The notes under the pieces are model-generated. The model did no database searches. It was not told the DNA's origin and was given only the letters and a program-made list of their open reading frames with translations. Positions 5,727-6,410 of a stretch of 6,410 nucleotides of DNA are shown here, in pieces (position 1 is the first letter of the stretch; the number at the start of each line of letters is the position of its first letter). The translations under genes and the position numbers were made by a program. Source of the stretch: Campylobacterota bacterium (GTDB taxonomy: Bacteria; Campylobacterota; Campylobacteria; Campylobacterales; Sulfurimonadaceae). The stretch lies in NCBI GenBank assembly GCA_013153755.1, contig JAADDU010000111.1, positions 1 to 6,410 of the forward strand. Direction: 5' to 3'.

Positions 5727-6410
5727 TTAAAATTTTACTTATATTTTTAGTTCCATTACTGTTAAACGCATCTAAAGTTCTTAGTTACAATATCTACGAT
5801 AGAACAGATAGAGTAGATGTAATGCTAACATTTGACACACCGTTTGAAGGTATCATAAAGCAAAAAAGAACCAACAAACAAATCATCATAAAACTACTAG
5901 ATGCAGAGATAGAATCTGCTAAAGTGAAACAACTCTCATCTGAGTTTCTTCATTCTCTTAGTATAACTCCTATGAATGGGTATATAAAAATCATAGCATC
6001 TGTACCAAATTCCATAAAACTAAGAGCCTCTAAAACATCAGATGCTTATGGTTTAAGACTAAGATTTACTCTCAAAGCATCTGCAAAAACTAAAACTAAA
6101 ACTACAAATCCTCTCTCAAATCTACCAACAAAGAAAGATGGTGCGTTATCACAAAATTATTATATAGTTGTAGGGATACTTATAATTGGTATTTTGACAC
6201 TACTTTTTATAAAGAAAAAAACAACTCCAAAAAGGGAAAAGAAAAAAGAAACCTCATGGCTTTTTAAAGAAAATGACGAACCAAAAGAGATGGAACAAAA
6301 AATAGATAATGATCTTAAAAGCACTGCATCTATACGATTTGAAAAAAGTTTAGATAGCTCAAACAGTGTTATTATGCTAGATTTTGCACAACATAGCTAT
6401 CTTTTACTTA
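5723..6410 (+). CDS. fliO: FliO-like flagellar export protein with periplasmic AMIN-like domain (3' end cut)
   Basis: I translated 229 codons by hand from ATG at 5723; the frame is open to the window edge. A signal peptide or N-terminal anchor covers about residues 1–16 (IKILLIFLVPLLLNAS). A β-rich region at about 18–118 resembles an AMIN domain (VDVMLTFDTPFEG, QIIIKLLDAEI, GYIKIIASVP, YGLRLRFTLK). A Lys/Thr-rich linker at 121–138 includes KTKTKT. One membrane helix spans about 146–163, followed by a Lys-rich stop (KKKTTPKREKKK). The C-terminal part, SIRFEKSLDSSNSVIMLDF and then HSYLLL (213–229), matches the FliO-domain pattern of a strand pair ending in YLL. FliO assists assembly of the FliP/Q/R export gate. 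An AGAGAG site and the ATGA overlap couple it to fliN. From memory, Campylobacter and Helicobacter also place such a protein after fliN. Function is inferred. Confidence 0.75.
   Translation, partial: MIKILLIFLVPLLLNASKVLSYNIYDRTDRVDVMLTFDTPFEGIIKQKRTNKQIIIKLLDAEIESAKVKQLSSEFLHSLSITPMNGYIKIIASVPNSIKLRASKTSDAYGLRLRFTLKASAKTKTKTTNPLSNLPTKKDGALSQNYYIVVGILIIGILTLLFIKKKTTPKREKKKETSWLFKENDEPKEMEQKIDNDLKSTASIRFEKSLDSSNSVIMLDFAQHSYLLL
6086..6103 (+). repeat. Three tandem copies of a 6-bp unit in the FliO-like linker
   Basis: AAAACT occurs three times in tandem and encodes the Lys-Thr alternation between the AMIN-like domain and the membrane helix. A change in copy number would keep the reading frame, so it would alter linker length rather than switch the gene off. 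Confidence 0.7.

Noticed and set aside
6086..6103. The AAAACT tandem repeat as a phase-variation tract
   Set aside because: The unit is 6 bp, so slippage keeps the frame, and only three copies are present. No long homopolymer contingency tract was found in the window either.

Overview
The window is AT-rich (roughly one third G+C by eye) and densely coding. Its gene content and orders are typical of Campylobacterota: a modA–Mop–modB–modC operon, and a flagellar block of a CheX-type phosphatase, FliN and a FliO-like protein. A free-living, Sulfurimonas-like member is my best guess from recalled family knowledge; the exact genus cannot be fixed without a search.

Layout. Positions 1–2289 (minus strand) hold a tightly overlapping molybdate/tungstate ABC-transport operon, transcribed modA > stand-alone di-Mop protein > modB > modC. 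modC runs off the left edge just after its signature motif. Every junction overlaps by 1–4 nt, so translation is probably coupled. A 98-bp intergenic region (2290–2387) separates this operon from a divergent AMP-forming long-chain acyl-CoA synthetase gene (2388–4070, plus). That gene converges on a TauE/SafE-type membrane transporter (4107–4841, minus). Between and into them lies a perfect 14-bp hairpin that probably terminates transcription in both directions. A 119-bp divergent region (4842–4960) carries a good promoter for the transporter and a likely one for the flagellar/chemotaxis operon cheX–fliN–fliO-like (4961 to beyond 6410, plus). The right edge cuts the FliO-like gene.

How they work together. 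ModA captures oxyanion in the periplasm, ModB and ModC import it, and the Mop-domain protein probably binds oxyanion in the cytoplasm. This supplies Mo or W to enzymes such as formate dehydrogenases and nitrate reductases. The CheX-like protein carries a complete single-site CheY-P phosphatase signature. Its coupling to FliN (rotor switch C-ring) and a FliO-like export-gate protein links signal termination to the flagellar motor. The acyl-CoA synthetase and the TauE/SafE transporter are single-gene units with no pathway partners in the window.

I found no mobile element, CRISPR array, RNA gene or clearly undescribed system. The points most worth a second look are the terminator embedded in the synthetase's catalytic C-terminal codons, the altered Walker A of ModC, the AMIN-like periplasmic domain of the FliO-like protein, and the complete CheX phosphatase signature.
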